Positions 23,301 through 34,900 of a stretch of 64,000 nt of DNA are shown piece by piece. Position numbers and translations under genes: made by a program. The first letter of the stretch is position 1, and each line of letters opens with the position of its first letter. The notes below the pieces were generated by a model. That model had not been told where the DNA came from, made no database searches, and saw only the letters and a program-made list of their open reading frames with translations. The stretch lies in contig CAIIXF020000001.1 in NCBI GenBank assembly GCA_903813345.2, positions 6,825,098 to 6,889,097 on the forward strand, given 5' to 3'. The DNA is from Owenia fusiformis (taxonomy: Eukaryota > Annelida > Polychaeta > Sabellida > Oweniidae).

Positions 23301-25929
23301 ATGAGAGCATGGACCAAGGTATTAATGCCGCTAATGTGTACTTGGAATGTACAGATGAGGCAATTGATCAAGACACTAATGAGAACTTGGATGAAAGCAA
23401 TAATGAGAGCATGGACCAAGGTATTAATGGCGCTAATGTGTACTTGGAATGTACAGATGAGGCAATTGATCAAGACACTAATGAGAACTTGGATCAAAGC
23501 AATAATGAGAGCATGGACCAAGGTATTAATGGCGCTAATGTGTACTTGGAATGTTCAGATGAGGCAATAACGCAGATGCGAGTAGGTAGTTACCAGATTC
23601 ACCACCAGGTGGCTCGTTCGGGTCAGATAGCATGGCGGGTATAGGAGAAAGTTCCCTTAAACTTAAATCACATCTGTTTTAATGATTCAATTTTCATATA
23701 ACCCTTATGTATCTAATAGTTATGCTAACTGAAATATGTCCAGTAAAAGAAAATGTTATCTTTCCAATACAAGAAAAGATATTTCACTTTTTTTGATTTT
23801 GTATCATGGGGTCTATGGGGAATCAACCCGAACAAGAAGTCACATTTTCAAAAAAAATTAAATTTTCAAAGTTGATAAACAATTTTCGAAACCATATTTC
23901 TAGATGTACTTTTACATGCAGATTTCAAATATGACATCACTTTGACTGAATTTTGAATATTTAATGACGTAAATCAAGATTATTTCTACTCGCACCTAGT
24001 CTATTGATCAAGACACTAATGAGAACTTGGATGAAAGCAATAATGAGAGCATGGACCAAGGTATTAATGGCCCTAATGTGTACTTGGAATGTACAGATGA
24101 GGCAATTGATCAAGACACTAATGAGAACTTGGATCAAAGCAATAATGAGAGCATGGACCAAGGTATTAATGGCCCTAATGTGTACTTGGAATGTACAGAT
24201 GAGGCAATTGATCAAGACACTAATGAGAACTTGGATGAAAGCAATAATGAGAGCATGGACCAAGGTATTAATGGCACTAATGTGTACTTGGAATGTACAG
24301 ATGAGGCAATTGATCAAGACACTAATGAGAACTTGGATCAAAGCAATAATGAGAGCATGGACCAAGGTATTAATGGCCCTAATGTGTACTTGGAATGTAC
24401 AGATGAAGCAATCGATCAAGACACTAATGAGAACTTGGATCAAAGCAATAATGAGAGCATGGACCAAGGTATTAATGGCCCTAATGTGTACTTGGAATGT
24501 ACAGATGAGGCAATTGATCAAGACACTAATGAGAACTTGGATGAAAGCAATAATGAGAGCATGGACCAAGGTATTAATGGCCCTAATGTGTACTTGGAAT
24601 GTACAGATGAGGCAATTGATCAAGACACTAATGAGAACTTGGATGAAAGCAATAATGAGAGCATGGACCAAGGTATTAATGGCGCTAATGTGTACTTGGA
24701 ATGTACAGATGAGGCAATTGATCAAGACACTAATGAGAACTTGGATCAAAGCAATAATGAGAGCATGGACCAAGGTATTAATGGCCCTAATGTGTACTTG
24801 GAATGTACAGATGAGGCAATTGATCAAGACACTAATGAGAACTTGGATCAAAGCAATAATGAGAGCATGGATCAAGGTATTAATGGCCCTAATGTGTACT
24901 TGGAATGTACAGATGAGGCAATTGATCAAGACACTAATGAGAACTTGGATCAAAGCAATAATGAGAGCATGGACCAAGGTATTAATGGCACTAATGTGTA
25001 CTTGGAATGTACAGACGAGGCAATTGATCAAGACACTAATGAGAACTTGGATCAGGGAAAATATGAGAACATTGATTAAGGCATTAATGAGATCTTGGAT
25101 TTTTTATGAACAATGGCCACCATTGCAAAATTCAGCATCAGCAATTGAACAAAATCCATCCACTGATATTTGAGTTATCAAAGATTACCTCTACTTGAGA
25201 GAAATGTTCAAAATAGCCTCTCAATTCAAAATGGCCCCATTTAAAAAAATTTAATCTTTGATAACTCAAATACTAGTTGACGGATTTGATTCAAATTCTA
25301 TACAGTCGATATGTAATTAGACATGCGCAGAGCTCTATTTAGTGATATTTTCATTTCAAATATGGCGGCCAATCCGATGTCTGGCGACCCTTACAAAGAA
25401 TCTAGGCAGTGTGCATTTTTACCTCCTGTGAAATAACAAGTGGAATTAAGTAGTTGTTTTGTGTTTTACTATCATTCTGCATCGTAATTCTATGTGATGT
25501 GGTGTTAAAATGTCAGCAGAAATAAATATCCATACGATAATCCTGGCTCAAATTTTCATCTACTCTAGTTTGCACCACAAATGTGAACTTTGAGACACAA
25601 ATGAGAGTAAAAGCAAGGGTATCGCACTCACATCGCAAAGGATGGCAAAGAGACAGTTTCGAAAAACTAGATGCACTGATACTTTAAAAGCTCAACCATC
25701 ACTGGATACACAAGTGTTCATAATGAAATAACAATATGAACAGATATGAAAAGTTCTCACCTTGTTTTCCCAGCTCCCCCAAGGCCCACGAGCATGAGCT
25801 TAGTACGTCTGCACTCAGTGGATCCTTTAATGAGGCGTTTCATGTATGCATTAGTTGGTCCAGTCCCATGGCTGATCACTTCATGAGGAGGTGTTTTCAG
25901 TGAAGGACAGTGTGACAGAAAGCAGGCAT
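20368..25929 (-). CDS. Exons 42-45: catalytic Roc GTPase domain
   Basis: Exons at 25761-25929, 21382-21553, 20851-20997 and 20368-20457. In order: SLKTPPHEV and CRRTKLMLV leading to the P-loop GLGGAGKT; the G3 motif VWDFAGQ followed by YYNTHQ and [13 protein letters not shown]; the G4-like motif IVGTHIDQ; the G5-like VSSVKG. These are textbook Roc motifs and all nucleotide-binding elements are present, so this half should bind GTP. Donors and acceptors are canonical and the phases fit (2, 0, 0, 0). The large intron between exons 42 and 43 separates the P-loop from the switch regions and contains the 102-bp minisatellite. The domain lacks only its last helix and the COR that normally follows. 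Confidence 0.93.
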
Positions 25930-28900
25930 CTGACAATTAAATACACCAAAATTCAAATACTCTGTAAATTATTGGAACAGAAAAATCCAAAACTGCTGGG
26001 AACTGTATATAAGTCTTTTGCTCCAGTTACACAAAACAATAACTACATGTAAAAATCAAATATAGAATAAATTACCCAATATTACAAGTACAAATAACCC
26101 AAGCAGATTCATTCTAAATGCCTTTATTACTACAGTGTATATGTTATGCATAAGTTGTGCACAATGTACTTACCCAGACTGAGGTTTCCGAGCTCAGGGG
26201 GTAGGCTCTCAAACAATGGGTTATTTTGTAGTAACAGCTTCTTAAGGTTTGTCAGTCTCTCCACACTTGCAGGCAAATGTCGTATAGTAGTGTGTGTCAA
26301 CTCTAGAAACTCCAGTTTCTTCAAAGAACATATCACCTCTGGGAATCCTCCAGATGCTGCATCTATAAAATATATCAATGGTGTAATACTTGAGTTTCAA
26401 TTATTTCTTATTTAGAACTGGATCATCAACACTGCAGTATTGACATGGCTTTTAAAAGTATTTGTAGAAATACTAGAGTACTTCAATATTTCTGTCAAAC
26501 TAAAGATCTTCTCATCTAGTGGTGTAACTAAATCTATGCTTTATACCTAAAAGGTGCATTAGCAAGCCACAAGTAGAAAAAATATAACCTTTTTTAGTTT
26601 CATACAGTAAACAATAATTGACCTGATAATCAAAAATGATTTATTCTAGGGCAGGTTAATCCGAAATTCAAACACATCAACCCCCCCCCCCCTGGCTACT
26701 GGCCTGTTTGATTATTAAAATGAACAGACCCTTCATACTGCAACCCAGACGGGGAATGGTCCAAAATAGATCAGCATTCAGATTCGCTAATTCTCTCCTG
26801 TCCAGCATTTTGTTGCTATCGATGTCATATTTATCAAACAGTTCATCAATTGTTGACTGTGGTAGCAATCTCTGTATGAACTGGATACCACTCATGTTAG
26901 GATCTTCGAGGAACTTCTCTTTGGGGATTTTGACGTCTTCATACAGACCCTTTGTCTCATACCACGGTATACCTTCAAGTGTAAATACTCTCAAATTAAA
27001 TAAGGTATTTTGAGAAGTCAAAATACTGACCACTTTATAAAAATCCAATTCACTATGAGAAAAGTGTGCAAATGGCCATTGTTCCTACTCAAATTAATCA
27101 TGCCCAAAGCAAGAACCTTGTTATATTAACTGTACTGTCATCCTCCATCAGCATGGTCACCATGTGTGTGGTTGAGGAGTAAAAAATAGTGCTTCCAAAA
27201 GAGTATTTTATTCCTATCAATACACAAATTACTTTTGCAGTTTCTTCAGTCTTAGGTTTGGAAACAATATCAACGATATTTTTGAATCTTTTTGAAGTTT
27301 ATATAGTGTTTTCAATTTGAAAAAAAACTACACAAACCTCCAATCTTCAACATGATTAGATTCTGAGCCAAAGCTAGCTCTGGGGGTAGAGAAGACACCA
27401 TAGTACCCTCAAGTCTGAGCTTTGTAAGGTTTACAACACAAAGTGACTGGGGTACACATCTTAATGGACTTTGAGCCACTTTCACTTGCTGTATTGCAGG
27501 ACTAAATAAATGATCTGGTAGTGTCTCTATGTACGTTTTTGCAATCTCCAGTATCTTGATTCCAAGCTTCCTTGTATGTTCCTCAGAAAAACATGTACCA
27601 TTAAACCTCACTGAAAGGTCTGAGAGTTTTGGACATCTTGAGAAATCAGGAATTGTCCATTCTCCATCAATGCGACGATCTTCTGCCAAGTCAAGCCGCA
27701 ATGACACCAAATTGGTAAACAGGCTCAGATCAAGTAGTGTTGAAGGATCTGGTATTTTGATAGTGAGATTATGTGGCATTGATTTATCAGGGATTGCTTC
27801 TAAGTCAATCACACTGATGCCAACATGGCCACCCTTCTCATTTTCATATTTCTCAGAGACATGAATCTTAGTTTGACACATGGGTACATCCACTTTACTA
27901 AGTATTGGTTTCCACTTGTGTTTCTTGCCTCTGTTGGTGGAGTCATAGAAGTAACTTGACTTAAGGTAGAAGAGCAGGAAACGTGTCATTAGGGTTTCCA
28001 CAACAGCCTGATCAACTCCACAACCATCCTGTAACCCTAGTATACCTTCAAAATTCGGTAACCTCAGCTAAAACGTAAAAGAAACATGGAGTCAATGCAT
28101 TGAGGTAAATAAAGATCAATGTTTACTTCAAACATTATTTTCGTTTCGATGTACTAGAAACCTTGCAAAATGACTGGGATGTAAGCAAAATGGGTAATGG
28201 CATTGTAGGATCCACCGCCTTTTTTGGATAAACAGAAAAGCATGAGATACATGTAAAGAGAGGCTCAGATAAATCAAAATGGATGATGGGTTGGTTAAAA
28301 TAAGTTGAATGTTAAAGACAAAAATGACAGAAACAGTTGATATGATTGAAACATACAGTATGGTACACATATGGCATAATTTGACATTATATTCAGGAAA
28401 AATCAATACACAGTTTCTTTCAAGACAGATGAATTACTTACCTTTGTCATTAGAGCAATGTCAAGCCTTATCAAACGGTTGTATTCATGATACACCAGGG
28501 TCTTGTCTGGTAGGCCACCTTCTATTGGAGTCCCCTTTTGGTAGAGTATATGAGCTGAAAAAGGACTACAATTTATTTTCATGTTTTTTTGTGCCACAAT
28601 GTCACCAAGCTTAATTGAAGGTAAACTGAGAATTCAACAATAGGATTGTTTATTTCCTGTTGGTGTCTACTCGGCCATTTTGGATCTATCACAATGAGAT
28701 AATGCATATATTATAGCATTATTAAAATGAATGGTTAACGAGAACAAACAATCAGTTATAAGAACGAGAAAGTGATTTTGTACTTACACTGCCTGTAGAG
28801 TACTCCTTCAGGGGTCCTATTCTTAAAGATCGCATCTGAAGACTCTTCCAGTGAACATATTCTGTGTAACAAGATGTTTCCTGCATCGTAGATCTTGTCA

Positions 28901-31900
28901 ATAGATGGCAGTGTCATATCAGATATATGTATTGAGCTTGGCAGAGGAAAATACATCTTAAAGTTGGACTTTGTTGTGGCTTCTTTGTAATGTTCTGAGG
29001 GGGCCCCAATGTAACGTGAGTGCACTGAAATCATAATATATTATATTAAATATGGTAGTCCTTTTGATTTAATAAATAACACATTTTATTTTGGTCTGAA
29101 GCCAAGGGGTGTCGGGGGTTTGAACTGCCAAGGATTCTTTCAAAACCATGCAGTTTTTCACCATTTTGAGCACTTTTCATGTTATTAATAATGGGCCAGA
29201 TTTTCTAAAAGTGAACCCTCTTGGCAAAAGATGGCTATAGGCCTGTACTCTTAAGGTGGTAGTCAAAATAAATATCTAAAATAAATGTCTTAGCCCAGGC
29301 AGGAGATTCTTGAGAATGAAAAATGTAAGAAAATCTTGAAATAATACCAAACATCGATCCAGATGTACCTTTTACAGTGCATACCTTAGACAAACAAACG
29401 TATACAGTACATGGATTAAAAGCTAAGTATGCATTTTATTTTATGAATAAAGCAATGTATGCATTCGAGATTGTGCCAAAATATTGCCTTTACTTATATG
29501 TATTTTGTGTTAAAAACCGGTGATCACCTGTTACAGAGTAAGGCCAATGAACACATGTAGAGTAATTCTGGGCATAGCTTCGACTTGTGATCAATGCATC
29601 CAGCAGTTTCTTGTAGGCATCCAGGAAGAGATGGCCTGTTTGTGTAGCATGCGACAGATTTTCCCTTGTTCTTTCCTGCAAACATGAGATAGGTTAATCT
29701 GAAAATACTGCATTATACGCTGTATATTTATATCATTTTATGATCAAGATCCTAAGCTACAGTGAAGAGAAAGAGCATGGTGTAGAGAAAGAGCATGGTG
29801 TTTGATCTGAATATGGGCAAGCATAAAACATTGACAAGTAGGCCTATATTGGAATGAGTTTATACAAAATTGGTGAATTTGGTGCTGAACTTGTATAAAA
29901 ATCTATATTCTTTTTGAAAACCTGGAAAATTTGAAAAATCTGAAGCTCAGTTACTAAAGTTGATAATGGAGATATTTTCTTGCACCACCTAAATAAAGTG
30001 CTTCACCTTTATATGTATTCAATAATTCTAGCATCATTTTCTCCACAATAATTCGGAATAATTTGCCATCATACTTACAATCATACTTTGTGGAGCTTTA
30101 ATTGCTTTCAGGGCATCTAAAATAGCTGCAATGCTACTCGTCTCATTTTGTGAATTATTGGATAATTTACTTGGAGCCTTGCTCTTGGTTTTTGCAACCT
30201 TTTTTGTAGCCAAACGAGGGTTTGAAGACTGCACAGATATGGCATCATTGATATCCTTTGCAAGCTCTCTTGCTTCAGCAGGGTTGGATGTTAACAAGAC
30301 TTGACAGGTTCTTTCCACCCACAGGGCTAGCAAGTCTATTTTCTGCGCTGTCCATGACTTGAAATTAAATTAATAAAACCATCAGTTGATTTGAAAATGC
30401 ATTTTTAAATTCCACTTTGTAAAAGCCATTACTTGTAGTTAATCCATAAAAATGTTTGGAAAAAGTGTAATGCTATAATTGTGCATTAATTGGTTTTATA
30501 CTCCATATATTTTGTATATATTTTTGTTGCTTGTGTAGTTTCGTTGTATTTTAGTTTTTTATATTGTAATTGTACACTACAGCTTAAAGTGCATCTCTAA
30601 TGAGCAATATGGTATTGTTATGTGTATATAGAGTACTACATATACATATATGGTTTTTATTGTACCAAGGTTTATAACCTGTCACAAAACACCTCATAAT
30701 TATTTTTCACATTTTTACCTTTACTTGATTTTCGCAAGTCAAATGTATTTGTTTTTCAATAAGTTTCTTCTCCAGTGCTAAATCAGGACATAATTCAGAC
30801 ACATCTGGAAAAGATTAACATTTAAATTCAATGCATACATGAAGCACATGTACTAGTCTCTATTGCAAACTACCCTAAACTATAATTTTCTAAAACATTA
30901 TGTGCTAGGCCCCTATAGGTTATACCATGGGCTTTCAAGAGATATCAGAATTTTGAAAAAATGACCAAAAAAAATTTTAAAAGGATAAGAAAATGTAACA
31001 AACAACAATGTTTGGGATGACAAGGTGGGGACCAGAAAACATTAAAATAAGGACATTAGTAGTCCATGGTTTGGTTTGACATTTTCTAGTATTTCCCTTT
31101 ATCAAATCTCAACAACCAAGACTAATGCAGTATATTATAGTGTTATTACTGATTGAAGCCCATATTCACAATCAAGTTCAGTTATAAAAATAAATTACTT
31201 CTCTCTCGAATTTTTGCAAGTCTCTTCTCAGTTGCTGAGGGTGTCATGCAAGCTATGGCAAGTTCATGCCACCCTGGGGTCAAGACATTCTCCTGGGACA
31301 GCTTCTGCTTAAAGCTAACGACATTCATGTCTTTGCCAACATCTTCAAAACTTCCCTGTCTATTTTCTATGTTTAATATAGGAAGCATCAACCACTCATC
31401 CTCCCTGCAAAACAAACCAGTAGTTGATTATTCTAATTGTAATGAATTGGATATTTACATTTTCAATTGTGTTAGTATATATATATGATAACCTCTACAA
31501 ACTGAACTTGAGATTTGGGATGGAGGACACATAAGTACATGTACTACTTGCTTAATTATAAAAGTTTTCATTATCCTTTGCTACAACTTCAAGTCAAACA
31601 AGAGACACAGTGCTAATTAACACTTTACCCAGCATACCCATACTCTGATCATATGTTGGTATTAATCTGCTCTTGCATCTTTCAAATTAAATGAATATGT
31701 GTTTTCCTGAAATTTTTATGACATTTAAGATACTTACCTCAAACAAACTGTTCAAATGCTCCACATTCATAGAATACTGAATTTATTGTATTTATAAAAT
31801 ATTATTAAAAAGATTGACTTACGAATCTGTAAATCGTGTTTCAACTTCTTGTTCCTGTTCCGGTTCAATCTCGAGGTCAAGATGTACTTTTTCTACGAAT

Positions 31901-34900
31901 TCATCAAAGCGTTCCTTCGCCAATCCCTTCCTTTGTTTAGATTCTTTGAAATTTTTGTTTTGAAATAGCCTGCTCACAGCACCTTGTTCTACCTTGTTGA
32001 TTCCAACATAACTCCCTCTCGCTGGTGTATAAGGCCTTGGACTAGCTGTCTGTAAAAGACAAATTTCAAATTGTGTTTCAACTTTCAAGTCAAACAAAGA
32101 GTTATTCAAGACATTATGTTATATGGTATAAAAATACACAAAATTGTTCTAAGAAGAACTGTAAACTATGGTAAAATGTGTATGTTACATGAATTGCAAA
32201 GTAGAATGTACTTACTGGTAGCAATGGACACTGAAAGAATTTGCTATCTGGTAGAAAATCCAGAACACTGCTTGTATTGGTTTCTAGTACAAGCTTATAG
32301 CTCAGCCTGGGTATATAGAAGATATGGTGGACCAATTGATCGTTCTCTTGTGAGTAGGTGCACATATCAAGGAGGTAACAATCCTGCAAAAATTGCATCA
32401 TATAAGTACAATATGGACCACAGGCAATGATATATTATTCATTCAATCATTTATATATTGTTTTTAACTATGTGTGAACATTGAAGGTTCAAATCACACA
32501 TCAATATTCTGAAAGATTAATAGTACATGTAAGTTAATTAACAGTAAGTTCATCTATTTCATACCACCCTATGCGGACAGAGCCTGTGGGAAATATTGGG
32601 TGCGGCGCAAATGAGCGGAGGGTGCGGAGCTAACGGTCATTTTTTTATTTAAAATTGGGATATTTCTGAAACTAAGCCGTTTTGGGACTTCAAATATACC
32701 AAGATATGTGTATTTGACACCAAATATCAATAAAATTGTGAAAATAGTAGTGCAATTCATTTAATAGCGACGCAGTATGCCTTAAACATTTCCCAGACCT
32801 ATATATTTTGAGACTATTCTTTTTAATACTGCGTCCCCAGCATTCATAAAAAATGGTGTTCAAGATATCTATCTACGTTTATGGAGCTCCTCCGCACCCA
32901 ATATTTAGAGGGGGCTCATATCTGAAAAACATTCCGAATTTTTATAAAATCACACAGATACTGCCTGGCTTCCAAGATGCAAAAATAATTTGTATAGATA
33001 GTGTACCTTGAACACCATTTTTTTAAGAATGCTGGGGACTCAGTATTAAAAGGATAATTTCAAAATATATAGGTCTGGGAAAGGTTTAAGGCACACTGCG
33101 TCGCTATAGAATGAATTGCGCTACTATTTTCACAATTGTATTGATATTTGGTGTCAAATACACATATCTTGGTATATTTGAAGTCTCAAAACGGCTTAGT
33201 TTCAGAAATATCCCAAATTTAAATTCAAAAATGACCGTTAGCTCCGCACCCTCCGCTCATTTGCTCCGCACCCAATATTTCCCACAGGCTCTGTCTGCAT
33301 AGGGTGCATACCTGGAATATGTGTCTAGGCCAGTAAGTTTGATTAGGTTTTAGATTCTTCATATTGAAGAGATAAAATGTTTCATTTCCCTTTTCTGATT
33401 TGAGGTCCAACTGTCGAATCATCCTTTTATGCTGGTTGTTCTCCAAGAGACCTTTGAATCTATAAGATTAACCACACATAGGTTCAATTAAAGGAACTAA
33501 ACTTTTGTTATTCAACTTTGTTTGATAATTTTTGTCTAATTACAGAATAATAGACAACAAATTACTTCATGAAAAAATCTGATTTCTGATATATACAAAA
33601 CAATAAACAACACTTGTCATGTATGATACAAAATATGCATTTTCAAAATACAACTCTGTTACTCTAAGTAACAAAAATCCATTAAAATGAAACACCTCTG
33701 TAAATTGAACACACCTAAAGCTGAAATTTTTTAGGTACCACTAACACAGATTTTACAGTACTTCAAATGTGATCCAGATTTATGCCAATTCACCCCATAG
33801 CTACACTTACTTGACTTGATGTAGATCATTTTTTTCCTTGGCCGTATCTAATTTCGCATCAAATGCCTTTACAGATTTGATTTGCTTCAGGTCCGTTTCG
33901 CACCAAGCTACTTCAATGTCAATGGGTTCATCTGAATCATCTATGTGCATTAGTCCCACCGATTCATAGCCATCAGGTAAGACAATCAGTTGAGTGATGT
34001 AAGTCTCATCACTAAAGTTGGAGCACTGAAAATATTGTTAGAAATCTTTAATGTACAATTATGTATGAATGCATCTTTCTTTTAAAGATAGAATGCCGAT
34101 AACTCAGTGCTAATTCCTTAGAAAAACTTCAAAATAAATCGTTGGTGTCTAAAACCTACGCTGAGGAATGGCTATAACCTGAACTTTTTTTTCTTTTTTT
34201 TTGTAAAATCTATTTATTTCTTAACATATGTACAACATGTATGCATAATATTACATAATTACAGTTACAATACAGAGTTAAAAACTATTTACATTTAATT
34301 AAAATTTTTCAATAAATGTACCACTCTCTTAAGAATTAGGTTTTCATAATATATCTCGTTTTCTGTTGGTTTTACACCTAGACGTTCCAAAATGTTACAT
34401 TCATTTCCAATCCAAATAGGTTCAATTTTTTTACAACTAACAAAAAAATGGGCCATATTGTCATTTTCATCACAGAATTTACATTTGTCACTATCCATTA
34501 TGTTATATCTTTTAAGTATGCCCCCATGAGGGTAGATTTTATGGAGTATCTTCCATTGTAATTCTAAGAGAACTGTTTCTCTAGTACATTTATAAAGTGT
34601 TTCCCATACATCTTTGAGGATATGCTCACCATCATAATACAATTCAACCTTTCTGTCTTGTACCAATTTTTTCCTAATAAATTTAGCAGTTATTTTATTA
34701 ACTTCAATATTTCTGAAGTAAAGTTTGTCATTTACATGATCATCTTCACAATTATACCATCTAAAAATGTGTTCTGGTTTTAAAGCATTTCTTAATGCCT
34801 GATACTGTAAAAAATACTTGGCCATTTCTACCTACTATGTTGGCAATATCATCATATGGTACCAATGCTTTGTTTCTAATGACATCCTTAATGTATATCA

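Larger units (their letters stand above)
21690..25080. repeat. Hierarchical minisatellite (24 / 102 / 1,353 bp) in a Roc intron
   Basis: Three arrays of a 102-bp unit (about 5, 9 and 10.5 units) lie at about 21725-22215, 22647-23570 and 24003-25080. They are separated by two nearly identical ~430-bp spacers. Array plus spacer is itself duplicated with an offset of 1,353 bp. Within each unit a 24-bp element recurs three times (GATCAAGACACTAATGAGAA, GATCAAAGCAATAATGAGAG, GACCAAGGTATTAATGG). Unit length is a multiple of three, and long frames are open on both strands; one plus frame reads [35 protein letters not shown] one-base deletion at about 23228 shifts that frame. Degenerate 24-mers continue past 25055. 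Confidence 0.93.

Noticed and set aside
21728-25079. Several long open frames on both strands in the minisatellite
   Set aside because: They are a by-product of a stop-free 102-bp unit divisible by three. A frameshift exists and there is no start, splice or poly(A) context. Listed as a repeat, with coding left as a test.
21690-25080. CRISPR-like array
   Set aside because: The units are contiguous without unique spacers, and the setting is an intron of an animal gene.
32569-33302. Mirror-image 63-aa frames at both ends of the fold-back elements (also 62534-63374)
   Set aside because: They are translations of the inverted arms, so identical in both directions. Not genes.
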